DNA of 64,000 bases. Source: Flavobacteriia bacterium. GTDB lineage: Bacteria > Bacteroidota > Bacteroidia > Flavobacteriales > Schleiferiaceae. The DNA is taken from NCBI GenBank assembly GCA_013373425.1, contig JABXHW010000004.1, positions 96,675 through 160,674 on the forward strand, given 5' to 3'. This document shows, piece after piece, positions 35,646-45,009 of this stretch. How positions within the stretch are numbered: position 1 is the first letter of the stretch; each line of letters opens with the position of its first letter. The position numbers and the translations under genes are program-made. Below the pieces are notes generated by a model. That model did not search any database. It worked only from the letters and a program-made list of their open reading frames with translations, and was not told the origin of the DNA.

Positions 35646-37712
35646 TTAATTGAACTGTGTAATTTCCATGGATTCCGGAATGGAGTCTGCAAAGTTTTGA
35701 CAAGGAAAAACGAGACGTCTTAAGTCATTTCGAAGTTCCATCAACTTATAATTATGTTTCCTTCTTGGCATATCGTCCCAAAGTGCCTTTTGAAGTTCAA
35801 TGTGCTTAGCAACGAGCCCCCCTTCTGTTCCATATCCACTGTTCATAATTGATTGAATTTCTGATAGCGGCTTAGTGCGTAAGTTTACCGAAACCGCTCC
35901 TGCCGTCACATCTTCCATTCTGGAATAGAAAGTTTGTTCTCCCTTGAAGGCTAAGACCACCAAATCATAATTCAGGAGTTCGTCTAGGCTTTCTCCAAAT
36001 CCATTTCTGCTTGGAGTCATGAGCAAGTAACTATTGAGTTCTTCAGGCAATAAGTAAGCATAAACTCTATCGTATGTAGACGTATCACACTTAATGCGTA
36101 GAGAATCATATCGAATAATGGCTTGTCGGCCTTCCCCGTCTGTGTAATCTAAGGTGGTTCTGCTTACAGTAGACTCTACAACGTATCTATCCACATTCTT
36201 CCAACCTGTAGTTGTAACGTTAACTGTTATCCCTCTTGACGTCCGGTTGCCCATCGGTCTTGGTTTTCCTAACTGCCTGTATGCTTCCGTTATATTGATG
36301 TCTATTTCTTTAGCCAATCCGCTATCTCGTGCTATCCTAGTCTCTAATTCATTTCTACTTATTTCTGAATCGAGATCCGCGGTCAAACTTTGTTGTTCAT
36401 TCCAGTAATTAGACACTGCTTCACTTATGGCTTCATTGTACAATCTCGATTTCTCTTCGAAGTAGTTGTTCAGAACTATCAGTGCGGAATTATCCATGTC
36501 CACCCGACCGTCTCCACGACTTGCGAAATATTCGAACATAGATTGATTTGAACCCGTCAACCCATTCTCAACAACCAACGAATCTATTCTACTTAACGGC
36601 CAATCAAGTCGAGACATGTAGGCGTTCAATAATGCTCGTGAATTTGGACACGCCAAATACATTTCCTGAAGACGTTCCTCAAACTGATGAGTGGCTACAA
36701 AAGTGTTCTGGAACTCTTGATTATAGAGCGTTTTCACCTGAGCAGGAGTAATAGAAAGCTCCTCTGTATAAAATGTGGTATCCTTCGTCATTTCAGATTG
36801 ATATACACTGCTCCAATATGGAACGGTGCTGTCTTTTCTGAAGTTGCCTGAGTAAGCGTAGAACAAGCTATCCACGGTTTCTTGGTCCTCTAGGTCATAT
36901 CCCAATACAGTAAGTCGGTCTAAAAAGCATTGCGGTAGAAAGTTCAAAGAGTCAAGCGGGACAGTTTGAAGCGTTTTAATAACGGATTGGGGATTGACCC
37001 AATTGATGGACCCTCCTTCTCGAACTCCATCGAATAGCATCATTCCTTCTGTGTTCGCGCTTGCAGGTAGGTCAACAACTATTGGCGAGTCTTCGCTTAT
37101 ATTTAGACTTTCATCCCCCTTCCTGGCATTGATATAAAACATTCCCCCGGTTTCTAACAGAGCGCCATTTGAAGTAGTGGAGAGTCCAGATGAAACGATG
37201 GTAAATGGATCAAGAGCCTCTTTTATTTCAATCTGAACATCGTCCGTTACAATGTCTCCTATTCGGTCGTGAAATGTCATGTCAGAGATAGATACAACAA
37301 TCCCTCCGGGAGTTTCAATTACGGTGTCTGCATTCGGGTCAATAGTGTAATAATGGCTTGGAACTTGAACATCTGCATCCGTCCACATCTTCTCATTATT
37401 CTCGTTGTATTCAAATGCTGTGGTATCACCTTCATACTGATTTAATGCAAATACTATAGCAAGGGATAAAGCTGAAAGGCCGCCTATCCATTTGATGAGT
37501 TTTAAACCTTTAAATCGGAGGTGCGCCGCGTTCACCGCTTTTCTAAGAGCAAGTCGGTTGACTCCTTTTACCATTCTCGCATGTGATTGAAACTCTTCTT
37601 TCAAATCTGGGTTGCTATCCAATTCAGATTCAAATGCTGCCTTTTCGGAATCCGACATCTGTCCGAGAATATATCGGTCAAAACGTTCGATTTGTGTTGA
37701 GCGCTGATTCAT
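35646..37712 (-). CDS. Large membrane protein with anti-sigma-like N-terminus and extracytoplasmic domain
   Basis: A 688-residue protein. Residues 1-60 (YILGQMSDSEKAAFESELDSNPDLKEEFQSHARMVKG) resemble the anti-sigma-factor helical domain of Bacteroidota; a single transmembrane helix lies at 73-91; the remaining 590 residues are outside the cytoplasm and begin with a beta-rich module (TIDPNADTVIETPGGIVVSISDMTFHDRIG... and ALLETGGMFYINARKGDESL). The ATG overlaps the stop of the sigma-factor gene by 4 bp, the usual layout of a sigma/anti-sigma pair. The ectodomain is far larger than a FecR domain, suggesting that it senses or binds something directly. Confidence 0.75.
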   Translation of the reverse strand: MNQRSTQIERFDRYILGQMSDSEKAAFESELDSNPDLKEEFQSHARMVKGVNRLALRKAVNAAHLRFKGLKLIKWIGGLSALSLAIVFALNQYEGDTTAFEYNENNEKMWTDADVQVPSHYYTIDPNADTVIETPGGIVVSISDMTFHDRIGDIVTDDVQIEIKEALDPFTIVSSGLSTTSNGALLETGGMFYINARKGDESLNISEDSPIVVDLPASANTEGMMLFDGVREGGSINWVNPQSVIKTLQTVPLDSLNFLPQCFLDRLTVLGYDLEDQETVDSLFYAYSGNFRKDSTVPYWSSVYQSEMTKDTTFYTEELSITPAQVKTLYNQEFQNTFVATHQFEERLQEMYLACPNSRALLNAYMSRLDWPLSRIDSLVVENGLTGSNQSMFEYFASRGDGRVDMDNSALIVLNNYFEEKSRLYNEAISEAVSNYWNEQQSLTADLDSEISRNELETRIARDSGLAKEIDINITEAYRQLGKPRPMGNRTSRGITVNVTTTGWKNVDRYVVESTVSRTTLDYTDGEGRQAIIRYDSLRIKCDTSTYDRVYAYLLPEELNSYLLMTPSRNGFGESLDELLNYDLVVLAFKGEQTFYSRMEDVTAGAVSVNLRTKPLSEIQSIMNSGYGTEGGLVAKHIELQKALWDDMPRRKHNYKLMELRNDLRRLVFPCQNFADSIPESMEITQFN

Positions 37713-38251
37713 TGCGTGACTTTTACTAGTTGCTTCACTTTGTTAAGACACTTGTGCTTTTGGACTTTCGCCACGTTCGCAGAATTCAGCCCCATTTTCT
37801 TTGCTATGTCGACCATCTTTAGTCGCTCAAAATAGAAGAGGTGCAACAGCTTTTGACAACGCTGACCCAGTTGCAGAATCGCATTTTCAACCTTGGAAAT
37901 TCTCTCACTTTCCTCGAGTTGAGCAGTTAAATCTTCCTCGGAAAAATCGCCACGTTCAACTTCCCAATCGAGGGAAATCGATTTGTTTCTCTTCCGAAGC
38001 TCATTAAGCCAAAGGTTTCGACACACGCCATAGAGGTACGTGTTTATGCTTGATTTAAGCTCAAAATCTACCTCTCTCACCTTTTCGCAGAAGAGTATTA
38101 GTGCATCCTGAAACACGTCTAGAGCATCGCTTTTGCTACCTCCGTTCTTCAAAATGGACTTTTCCACTACGGGTAGATAGTCATACAATTTTGATAAATA
38201 CCTCTTGTTGATTCCTGAGCGCAGCTCAGCTACGATCTTTTGATCATCCAT
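37709..38251 (-). CDS. ECF-type RNA polymerase sigma factor
   Basis: A 180-residue sigma-70 family protein with region 2 (DALDVFQDALILFCEKVREVDFELKSSINTYLYGVCRNLWLNELRKR, residues about 42-88) and region 4 (QLGQRCQKLLHLFYFERLKMVDIAKKMGLNSANVAKVQKHKCLNKV, about 127-172). No region 3. It is likely held inactive by the downstream membrane protein. Confidence 0.88.
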   Translation of the reverse strand: MDDQKIVAELRSGINKRYLSKLYDYLPVVEKSILKNGGSKSDALDVFQDALILFCEKVREVDFELKSSINTYLYGVCRNLWLNELRKRNKSISLDWEVERGDFSEEDLTAQLEESERISKVENAILQLGQRCQKLLHLFYFERLKMVDIAKKMGLNSANVAKVQKHKCLNKVKQLVKVTQ

Positions 38252-38325
38252 ACACTGTGTTTGCTTATTAATGTCAAAAGATGAAAAAGGTTAACCCCTA
38301 TTGAGAACATTTCTTGAGAGCAAAT

Positions 38326-39183
38326 CTAGGAACTCGACTTGTTTAGGCCGCTCTCAAACTGCAGCGTTACTTCGTCTAAACCGCATTCTTTAAGCGATTG
38401 CTTGAGGTCGGCGCGAACGGTTTCAATCTCGGAAATCCGCAGGTCTTCTTTTAAAACAACGTGTATGCTTACGACGTTTTCTTCGCCGTCGAGCGACCAG
38501 ACGCGAACGTTGTGAATACTGTCGACCTTTTCATTCTTGCGCACCGTTCTCTCCACCTCTTCTAAGTCGATATCGGCAGGAACCGATTGCATAAATACTC
38601 GGGATGATTTTCGCAATTGACGAATGGCGTTAAAGCCTATGTAGAGTGCAATACCCAGCGAGAGCAGCGTATCGATAATCGCCAGTTTGGTGAAGTACAT
38701 CACAATCGCGCCAATCAGCACAGCTACCCATCCCAAAACATCTTCAAACAAGTGAAGCGCCGCCGTTTTTTCATTCAATGAACTTCCCGCATGTAATGAT
38801 TTAAATGCGACACCATTGATGATGATGCCAACAAAAGCAATGATCATCATCCATCCTGTTTGAGGAAGCTCGTGATCGCCAATAGACGAGATGGAAACGT
38901 ATATGAGATAGGCAGAACCGACTGCGAGAATGATGCTGTTAATGAGCGCTCCCAAAGTGGAGAAACGCGCATAGCCAAAGGAGTATTTATTATCGCTTTC
39001 TCTCTGTGACAAATGTTGAAAGTACCACGCCAGACCCAAAGAAATAGAGTCGCCAAAGTCATGGAGCGCATCCGAAAGGATGGCCAATGAACCAATCCAA
39101 ACTCCGCCAATCAGTTCAAAAACTGCGAAGCAGATGTTCAGCCAGAAGGCAAAGCGGAGTAATTTGGTATCGCGTTTTGGCAT
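38326..39183 (-). CDS. Cation diffusion facilitator family transporter
   Basis: A 285-residue CDF transporter with six hydrophobic helices (residues 10-195) and a cytoplasmic ferredoxin-like C-terminal domain (about 200-280). LSDALHDFGDSISLGLAW carries the metal-site HxxxD of helix II and HLFEDVLGWVAVLIGA that of helix V, the pattern of zinc-type members such as CzcD and ZitB. It should export Zn2+ or related divalent ions using the proton gradient. Monocistronic. Confidence 0.92.
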   Translation of the reverse strand: MPKRDTKLLRFAFWLNICFAVFELIGGVWIGSLAILSDALHDFGDSISLGLAWYFQHLSQRESDNKYSFGYARFSTLGALINSIILAVGSAYLIYVSISSIGDHELPQTGWMMIIAFVGIIINGVAFKSLHAGSSLNEKTAALHLFEDVLGWVAVLIGAIVMYFTKLAIIDTLLSLGIALYIGFNAIRQLRKSSRVFMQSVPADIDLEEVERTVRKNEKVDSIHNVRVWSLDGEENVVSIHVVLKEDLRISEIETVRADLKQSLKECGLDEVTLQFESGLNKSSS

Positions 39184-39240
39184 ACCTTAAAGGTAGCATA
39201 ACCCCGCATTGATTTCTACCTTTAGTCCAAATTCAAAGCC

Positions 39241-40224
39241 GTGAAGTTTCGAACTGAAGTTCCCGTTGTACCCTCTGATATTTCCATCCAACACGATCAT
39301 TCGATTCTTTCGCTGGGTTCGTGTTTCGCCGAACATATCGTGGGTAAACTCGCGGATGCAAAGTTCACCGTGATCAACAATCCTTTCGGTATCACCTACA
39401 ATCCTCTGAGCATCGCCGATCAGCTATACGCAATTCAGAATAGAAGAAAGTACGACGTTGTTGATTTGGAGAAATTCAGTCATCAATGGGTGAGCTTTGA
39501 TCATCATGGTTCGTTCTCAGCTCCAAGCTCAAAGGAGTCGCTTAACAAAATTGAACATGAGCTTGCCATAGCAGACAAACACTTGGGAAAGTACCGAACT
39601 ACCATTATCAGCCTAGGTACAGCATGGGCTTGGTTTAGAAATGAAAAAGTGGTTAACAATTGCCACAAACTACCCGAGAAAGAATTCGACTTTCGCATGC
39701 TCAATATTGAGGAAATGACCTCCTCACTCGGACGTGCCCTGAGTCATTGGCAGGGAGCAAACCCCGACAATCGCATACTACTAACCGTAAGCCCTGTCCG
39801 CCACCTTCGTTCTGGTTTCGTAGATAATAATCGCAGTAAGGCTAGACTTATCGAACTAGCGCATTCATTGTGCGAAATCACTCCAAATGCAGAATACTAT
39901 CCTTCGTATGAACTTTTGCTGGACGACTTAAGAGATTACAGATTCTACGATCGTTCACTTAACCACCCATCTGAAGAAGCTCTTGAGTACGTTTGGGAGC
40001 ACTTCAAATCGACTTACTTCTCCAACTCTACTAATGGAACGCTTGAGAAGTTTGAGTCGTTTAGAGCGTCTCTATTCCATCGGCCACGTCAAACGAGCGG
40101 ACCTGCTTTCGACGGACATCTTCAATCGTTAGAGAAGAAATTTGAGGCTTGGATTCAGCGTTGGCCAGAGGCAGATTGGAGTTCGGAAAAAAGGCGTTGG
40201 AATGAACTGATGAAACTCAAATAA
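39241..40224 (+). CDS. GSCFA domain-containing protein
   Basis: A 327-residue protein with the name-giving motif SLGSCFAEHI (GSCFA at residues 26-30) and further family blocks NNPFGITYNPLSI, ISLGTAWAWF, LTVSPVRH and SYELLLDDLRDYRFYDRSLNHPS. GSCFA resembles SGNH/GDSL hydrolases; the N-terminal Ser and C-terminal H-x-S fit this, but no reaction is known. It begins with GTG; a TACCTTTA -7-like element ends 16 nt upstream. Its stop abuts the stop of the convergent epimerase gene with zero spacing. Confidence 0.88.
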   Translation: MKFRTEVPVVPSDISIQHDHSILSLGSCFAEHIVGKLADAKFTVINNPFGITYNPLSIADQLYAIQNRRKYDVVDLEKFSHQWVSFDHHGSFSAPSSKESLNKIEHELAIADKHLGKYRTTIISLGTAWAWFRNEKVVNNCHKLPEKEFDFRMLNIEEMTSSLGRALSHWQGANPDNRILLTVSPVRHLRSGFVDNNRSKARLIELAHSLCEITPNAEYYPSYELLLDDLRDYRFYDRSLNHPSEEALEYVWEHFKSTYFSNSTNGTLEKFESFRASLFHRPRQTSGPAFDGHLQSLEKKFEAWIQRWPEADWSSEKRRWNELMKLK

Positions 40225-41268
40225 TCAAATCAGATTATCGCGTTCCATCTGAAGCACCATGTCTCTGAATGTTTCGTCCATCGATCTGAAACGAACGCCT
40301 AGTTTTTCTTGAATGGGTCGATTGTCAAAGCTGAATCTATAACCCAAATTCTGGCGAATAAACTTCATAGAAAAGCCGCGAAGCGGCCCGGCGATATAAA
40401 ATAGCCAGCTCGACAGATGTTTTTTCGGCAAGGGATACTCAGTGTGTTCGGTAACGCGTTGAACAAGCTCTCCAAACTCTAGCAAGTCCATCACTTCATT
40501 CGCGCTGATAAATCGTTCTCCAGTATAGTCTACTTCCAGAGCGTGGACATGACTTTCAGCTACATCGCGAACATCAACAAACCCATACGATAGGGCAGGA
40601 GCACCCATTTTCATTTGTCCGCGCATCGTGTCCACCATAAACTGCATACTCGCACCATCTACACGAGTGGTTAAACTTGGTCCCATCACAAAAGCTGGAT
40701 GAATCGTCGTTAGCGTCCATCTGCTTTGTTCTGTACACATTTTCCACGCCTCTTTTTCAGCAACCGTCTTTGCATAATTGTACGGTTGATTGGTCAATGA
40801 AGCAGTAGTATTCCAACAGTCGGAAGTGAACGTTTTTTCAGGAAGCTTCTGTGCCTCTTTCGCGTCGTTGTACATCGCCACTACGCTACTGGTAAGAACC
40901 ACTTTTGTAATGGTCTCAATAGCATTCACAGCTTCTAAAACCCGACGAGTACCTTCTAAGGCTGGATCCACAAGTTCACGCTGAGGATCGTTGACTTTTC
41001 CAATGAGAAATGGTGAAGCTATATGAATCACAGAGTCGCAACCTAAAAAGGCTTCCTTGAATCCACCCTCGAGCAAGTCCGCTTCGAACATCTTCAATTT
41101 ACCGGGATGGATTTCACCCTGTTTGAGAAGATGTGTTGTTTTCTCCTTATTGGATAAATCACGAACGGTAGCGTGTACGGTATGTCCGTGATTGAGTAAT
41201 TTCTTGACTACCCACGAAGCAATGTAACCCGATGCGCCTGTAACCGCGATAGTTCTTTTATTCTCCAT
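40225..41268 (-). CDS. NAD-dependent epimerase/dehydratase, dihydroflavonol-reductase-like
   Basis: A 347-residue extended short-chain dehydrogenase: nucleotide-binding TGASGYIASWVVKKLL (residues 10-25), catalytic Ser in TSSVVAMY and YxxxK in YNYAKTVAEKEAW. It is closest in style to dihydroflavonol-4-reductase/aldehyde reductase proteins; the substrate in this organism is unknown. The start overlaps the end of the Nudix gene by 11 bp, and that gene overlaps the YwqK-like gene, so the three form an operon. Confidence 0.85.
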   Translation of the reverse strand: MENKRTIAVTGASGYIASWVVKKLLNHGHTVHATVRDLSNKEKTTHLLKQGEIHPGKLKMFEADLLEGGFKEAFLGCDSVIHIASPFLIGKVNDPQRELVDPALEGTRRVLEAVNAIETITKVVLTSSVVAMYNDAKEAQKLPEKTFTSDCWNTTASLTNQPYNYAKTVAEKEAWKMCTEQSRWTLTTIHPAFVMGPSLTTRVDGASMQFMVDTMRGQMKMGAPALSYGFVDVRDVAESHVHALEVDYTGERFISANEVMDLLEFGELVQRVTEHTEYPLPKKHLSSWLFYIAGPLRGFSMKFIRQNLGYRFSFDNRPIQEKLGVRFRSMDETFRDMVLQMERDNLI

Positions 41269-41827
41269 TTCTAATGTAGTGCCTGTCCAACCACAGTAAT
41301 GCCATCACAGAAAGACTGTCGGTTATCTCACCTTTATCCACCATAGCAATAGCTTCCTTTAAAGGTAATTTTCTCAGCTTCAAGTCTTCGGTTTCGTCGG
41401 GAGAAGTAGGGGTAGGGGTTAAGTCTTCAGCTAAATACAACAATGCTCTCTCGTCGGTTGCACTATTACTGGTCTCAGATTTAAACATCAAAGACCATTT
41501 CTTCGCTTCCAATCCCACCTCTTCTTGTAGCTCTCGTTTTGCAGATTCAAGTGGATCAATATTCAAGTTTCCTCCTCCTTCAGGAATCTCCCAACTGTAA
41601 TAATCTAAGGGGTATCGGTGCTGTCCGACTAACCAGGTATTTCCATCTTCATCAATGGGAACCACACCTATCGCGAAGTTCTTGAAATGAATACGTCCAT
41701 AGATTCCCCGGCCTCCATTCGGATTGGTTATTTCATCGTGAAAGACAGAAATCCAAGGGTTGGAATACACCTCTTCTTCAGAGTGACGAGTCCAAGGATT
41801 TTTAGAAGTTTCTGAGTCGAGCGCCAT
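41258..41827 (-). CDS. Nudix hydrolase, ADP-ribose pyrophosphatase-like
   Basis: A 189-residue Nudix protein: the box region SWEIPEGGGNLNIDPLESAKRELQEEVGLEA keeps REL-x-EEVG, but the first Glu position of the box is Ile, so that part is not canonical. The SWEIPEGG lead-in and overall length match ADP-ribose/nucleoside-diphosphate-sugar hydrolases. Overlaps its neighbours on both sides (26 bp with the upstream gene, 11 bp with the downstream gene). Confidence 0.82.
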   Translation of the reverse strand: MALDSETSKNPWTRHSEEEVYSNPWISVFHDEITNPNGGRGIYGRIHFKNFAIGVVPIDEDGNTWLVGQHRYPLDYYSWEIPEGGGNLNIDPLESAKRELQEEVGLEAKKWSLMFKSETSNSATDERALLYLAEDLTPTPTSPDETEDLKLRKLPLKEAIAMVDKGEITDSLSVMALLWLDRHYIRNGE

Positions 41828-43397
41828 TGTATTTTACTTCTTCTCCCATGTTGTATTCTACGGTAACGATTCGTGCTCCATTAGACGCAAAGTGCTCCCA
41901 AACTCCGTCCTTGTTTCCATCTACATATTTGCCGCGAATCCGCACTGATCCATCTTCGAAGTAGCGTATGTACTGACCATCCATAACTCCATCTATCCAG
42001 TTCGTCACTTCACTCACTCGATCTATATCAATCCATCTAATCTCCCATCTACCCTGACGTTCTCCTTGAATGAATTCACCGGTTTCGATCACATTGTGAC
42101 TGGTGTATTCCCAGATTCCACTTTCCAACCCATCGATATACTGACCGCGAACAATGACCTCATTCGAATCATTGTACTCTACCACGGGTCCATTTTCTAA
42201 ACCATCTCTGAATTGCTGTTCTTTTCGAAGTTCTCCATTCTCGAAATACCAGCGCCACGTTCCATCTGGAGCGTCGTAATAATAGCGTCCTTCTTGTTCA
42301 AGAGTACTGTCTTCATAGTAGTACTTCCATTGATTCATCCGCAAATCATCGGCGTAATCTCCAATCGCTTTTAAAGTTCCATCTGGGTAGTAGTACTTCC
42401 ATTCTCCTTGGCGTCTTCCTCTATCGTCGTACATGCCCTCTGCCAATAGAATATCGTCTCTAAATAGCTGAGATGAAATTGGATTTCCATCCTCATCAAA
42501 CTGTTGATGAACTCCCTCTCTTTCTCCATCTTGATAGGCACCGATAGTGGCAATTTCACCTGTGCTTGGGTGAATGGTTCTACGGACTTCCATTTTGGTC
42601 GTTTGGTCGTCTCCCTCCTGGAGTACACCCAATATCCAATGCTCAATGCGAATGAGATTTCCGTTTCGTTGATAGTATTTCCAATACCCGTGTTTGAGAT
42701 CATCGCGATATGTACCCTCCACACGAGGCTGCATATTCCTGTGGAAATCTACCCAAAGTCCCTGTTTTAAACCCAGTCGATTTGTTCTGTTGATTTCTTG
42801 TTCACGAGTGAGTACTCCAGCTTGAAATGTAAGGATGGCATCCACGGTTCCCTCCGGTGTAAAATGATAGCCTTTTCCTTCTTCTCGTCCATCTACAAAA
42901 GGAACCCAGCGCTCAATAGATCCGTCCGGGTAAAAGTACTTTGCAAGTCCACTTCTTCTATTGTTAACAAACGGTTCAGCCGCAACAACCACCGAATCTC
43001 TGTAGGTTTCTGAAAGACCTTCTTTCTTTCCAGCTGAATACCGAATGACATTAGCAATGGTGCCGCTGTCGGTGTAAAATTTCCACTCGCCTTCTAGCAA
43101 ATGATCTTCGCGATTGCCTTCTGATTTTAGTATTCCCGATGGATAGTAACTTTTCCAATAGCCCTCTGGTTGTCCGTTTTCTAAGTAGCCTTCGCTAGCT
43201 ACCGTTCCGTTATCGTAAAGGTACTGGGTGAACTGCAAACTATCGTCCTGTGCAAGGCAGACGTTACTCACAGTCCATAGTATTATTAGATATAGTCTTT
43301 TTAAAGAAGAAGAAATACTAATAGTATTAGCCTGTTGAAAGCGGGTATAACTTTGTGAAAGGATGCTTGTCATTTTGCCTTCGCGAGGTTTGTTCAC
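41802..43397 (-). CDS. Secreted YwqK/MORN-type repeat protein
   Basis: A 531-residue protein made of about 15-18 repeats of the type G-x-W-x-Y-Y-x-x-G-x-L-x-x-E-G (for example GYWKSYYPSGILKSEG, GEWKYYYPDGTLKAIGDY, GTWRWYFENGELRKE, GVWEHFASNGARI). Such repeats occur in MORN and in the misnamed YwqK antitoxin family. The hydrophobic stretch KRLYLIILWTVSNVCLAQ ends a signal peptide with an unusually long n-region of about 35 residues; Met9 (43373) is an alternative start but does not shorten it much. Probably periplasmic or outer-surface scaffold; no toxin partner is present. Confidence 0.8.
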   Translation of the reverse strand: MNKPREGKMTSILSQSYTRFQQANTISISSSLKRLYLIILWTVSNVCLAQDDSLQFTQYLYDNGTVASEGYLENGQPEGYWKSYYPSGILKSEGNREDHLLEGEWKFYTDSGTIANVIRYSAGKKEGLSETYRDSVVVAAEPFVNNRRSGLAKYFYPDGSIERWVPFVDGREEGKGYHFTPEGTVDAILTFQAGVLTREQEINRTNRLGLKQGLWVDFHRNMQPRVEGTYRDDLKHGYWKYYQRNGNLIRIEHWILGVLQEGDDQTTKMEVRRTIHPSTGEIATIGAYQDGEREGVHQQFDEDGNPISSQLFRDDILLAEGMYDDRGRRQGEWKYYYPDGTLKAIGDYADDLRMNQWKYYYEDSTLEQEGRYYYDAPDGTWRWYFENGELRKEQQFRDGLENGPVVEYNDSNEVIVRGQYIDGLESGIWEYTSHNVIETGEFIQGERQGRWEIRWIDIDRVSEVTNWIDGVMDGQYIRYFEDGSVRIRGKYVDGNKDGVWEHFASNGARIVTVEYNMGEEVKYNGARLRNF

Positions 43398-43440
43398 ACT
43401 TTACTAACGTAGGATTTATCCTACTCGTTCTGATAATCAG

Positions 43441-43710
43441 GGATATACTGTTTTCTATTCACAATGGTGAATAACGTGAAGGTACAGGTATATTTGAAAT
43501 CTTCTCTATTCAATTACGGTTGAAAACCACAGATGGATGGTTGATAGAAACCTCATAAATGCACAGCTCCTCAGCTTGCGAGTTTGGATCCATTTGTCCA
43601 TTTGAACTTTTATCTGAAAAAGTCAAGGAAAAGTTTTCGCTCTGTTATCCACTGTTATCAACAGCTATTCACACGACTTGTTGATAACGAAGTGAGTTTG
43701 TGAATCATTG
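43441..43710. other. Candidate replication origin (DnaA-box cluster)
   Basis: The gene-free stretch 43398-43741 contains a cluster of DnaA-box-like 9-mers (consensus TTATNCACA). On the plus strand TTATCCACT (43645), TTATCAACA (43655) and CTATTCACA (43665) start exactly 10 bp apart, one helical turn. On the minus strand TTATCAACA (43679-43687) and TGATTCACA (43699-43707) follow 20 bp apart. A further inverted pair, CTATTCACA-ATG-GTGAATAA, lies at about 43465-43482. Between lie A/T-rich sequences suited to unwinding. Two parS-like sites are 8-10 kb away. No dnaA gene is in the window, so this stays a prediction. Confidence 0.5.
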
Positions 43711-43741
43711 CTTTTTCAGACCTTTGTAAAAACATTCCACT

Positions 43742-44170
43742 ATGAACATTTCTATCGGAGGCGATCACGCTGCAGTTGAATACAAAGCTGCTATCATTGA
43801 GAAACTAGAGTCCGCTGGACATACAGTTACTAACCATGGAACAAACACGGAAGAAAGTGTTGACTATCCAGATTTCGGTCACCCTGTTGCCAATGATGTG
43901 GAAAGTGGAAAAGCTGACCTAGGTATTGTGATTTGCGGAAGTGGCAATGGTATCAACATGACCGTTAACAAGCATGCAGGTATTCGTTCAGCTCTTTGCT
44001 GGAACACTGAACTCGCTGCGCTTGCACGTCAGCATAACAATGCAAATGTACTCGCTCTTCCAGCTAGATTTATCGATAAAGACCTAGCTATTGCATGCGC
44101 AGAGACTTTTATAGCTGAAGAGTTCGAAGGTGGACGTCACGAACGACGCGTGAACAAGATTCCTTGCTAG
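43742..44170 (+). CDS. rpiB: Ribose-5-phosphate isomerase B
   Basis: A 142-residue RpiB/LacAB-type isomerase. SIGGDHAAVEYK opens the fold, Cys65 in VICGSGNGINMTVNK is the catalytic base and GIRSALCWNTELAALARQHNNANVLALPARF is the conserved C-terminal block. It interconverts ribose-5-phosphate and ribulose-5-phosphate in the pentose phosphate pathway. The last 4 bp overlap the stop of the convergent lipoprotein gene. Confidence 0.95.
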   Translation: MNISIGGDHAAVEYKAAIIEKLESAGHTVTNHGTNTEESVDYPDFGHPVANDVESGKADLGIVICGSGNGINMTVNKHAGIRSALCWNTELAALARQHNNANVLALPARFIDKDLAIACAETFIAEEFEGGRHERRVNKIPC

Positions 44171-45009
44171 TCTTCTAAGAAGAGCATTTCAAGCATTTGA
44201 ACCGAATAGTTAACAGTGTCCATTTCCTGAGGTAGGGGAATGGACATTGTTTTTTCTGTGTCGAACAAAGCGCGATTCTCCAGAGTGTGAAAAACGTAGT
44301 CGGAATGAAAAACAACTTTCGTTTTCACATCATCCAATTGTGAATAGTATCCCATGGGATCTTCGATATTCCAATAGCCTTGAATGAATCTTGAATAGTG
44401 TCGACCAAAGAATCTGTGGGCAGATTCCGCAACTATACGACCGTCTCGCTGATTAGTGAATGGATACATTTCCTCTAAAGAATCCAATTCCCAGAATTTG
44501 AAATAAGCTGCACTATCTGCATCACGACGATGCTGATAAAGGGCCGTTAATCCCAAAGATTGACCCATAGGTTCTATCATCCAGAGTTCATCCGGACGAA
44601 AGTCTTTTGCCAGACGAATGGCAATAGGGGTATAGAATCCTTCCGCCAAGAAAATGGTGTTATAAACGCTGTCCCCAAGTATATCCGTCAAGGCGAATGA
44701 AACCCCCTGCATTCGATTATCATACGTATCTAAGGTTCCACGTGATCGGGCATTATCTCCCCACCGCTGAGGGATAACAACGGTATAGTCTCGCTTGAGC
44801 ATTTCTTTCATCAAGGCCGTAGGGTAGGAGACGAAATCATTGCTATCTGTTAAATAGACGAAGTAGCCTTGTGAATTTTTTGGAGTGAGAAGAACACATT
44901 CATAGCTGTCTTCGCTCTCCGTGATAAATGTCGATTCGCTAAACTTGGGACCGCAACCTACAAGTGTAATGAGACCGGCAAGTAGGAGGGATTTGCGCAT
45001 CATATCCAT
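44167..45009 (-). CDS. Lipoprotein with alpha/beta-hydrolase-like features
   Basis: A 280-residue lipoprotein: signal MRKSLLLAGLITLVGC with a canonical lipobox (start at 45009 or at the second or third Met). The middle (QGYFVYLTDSNDFVSYPTALMKEMLKRDYTVVIPQRWGD and TIFLAEGFYTPIAIRLAKDFRPDELWMIEPMG) looks like an alpha/beta-hydrolase scaffold, but the nucleophile elbow GxSxG is replaced by LAEGFY, so it may be inactive. It overlaps the response-regulator gene by 10 bp and belongs to that operon. Confidence 0.65.
   Translation of the reverse strand: MDMMRKSLLLAGLITLVGCGPKFSESTFITESEDSYECVLLTPKNSQGYFVYLTDSNDFVSYPTALMKEMLKRDYTVVIPQRWGDNARSRGTLDTYDNRMQGVSFALTDILGDSVYNTIFLAEGFYTPIAIRLAKDFRPDELWMIEPMGQSLGLTALYQHRRDADSAAYFKFWELDSLEEMYPFTNQRDGRIVAESAHRFFGRHYSRFIQGYWNIEDPMGYYSQLDDVKTKVVFHSDYVFHTLENRALFDTEKTMSIPLPQEMDTVNYSVQMLEMLFLED

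Noticed and set aside
41802..43397. Toxin-antitoxin system suggested by YwqK-type repeats
   Set aside because: The antitoxin label comes from a misnamed repeat family; no toxin partner is nearby and the protein carries a signal peptide.
44734..44749. Possible third parS site (GGTTCCACGTGATCGG)
   Set aside because: Only the left arm fits; the right arm (ATC in place of NAAC) does not, and it is inside a coding region.
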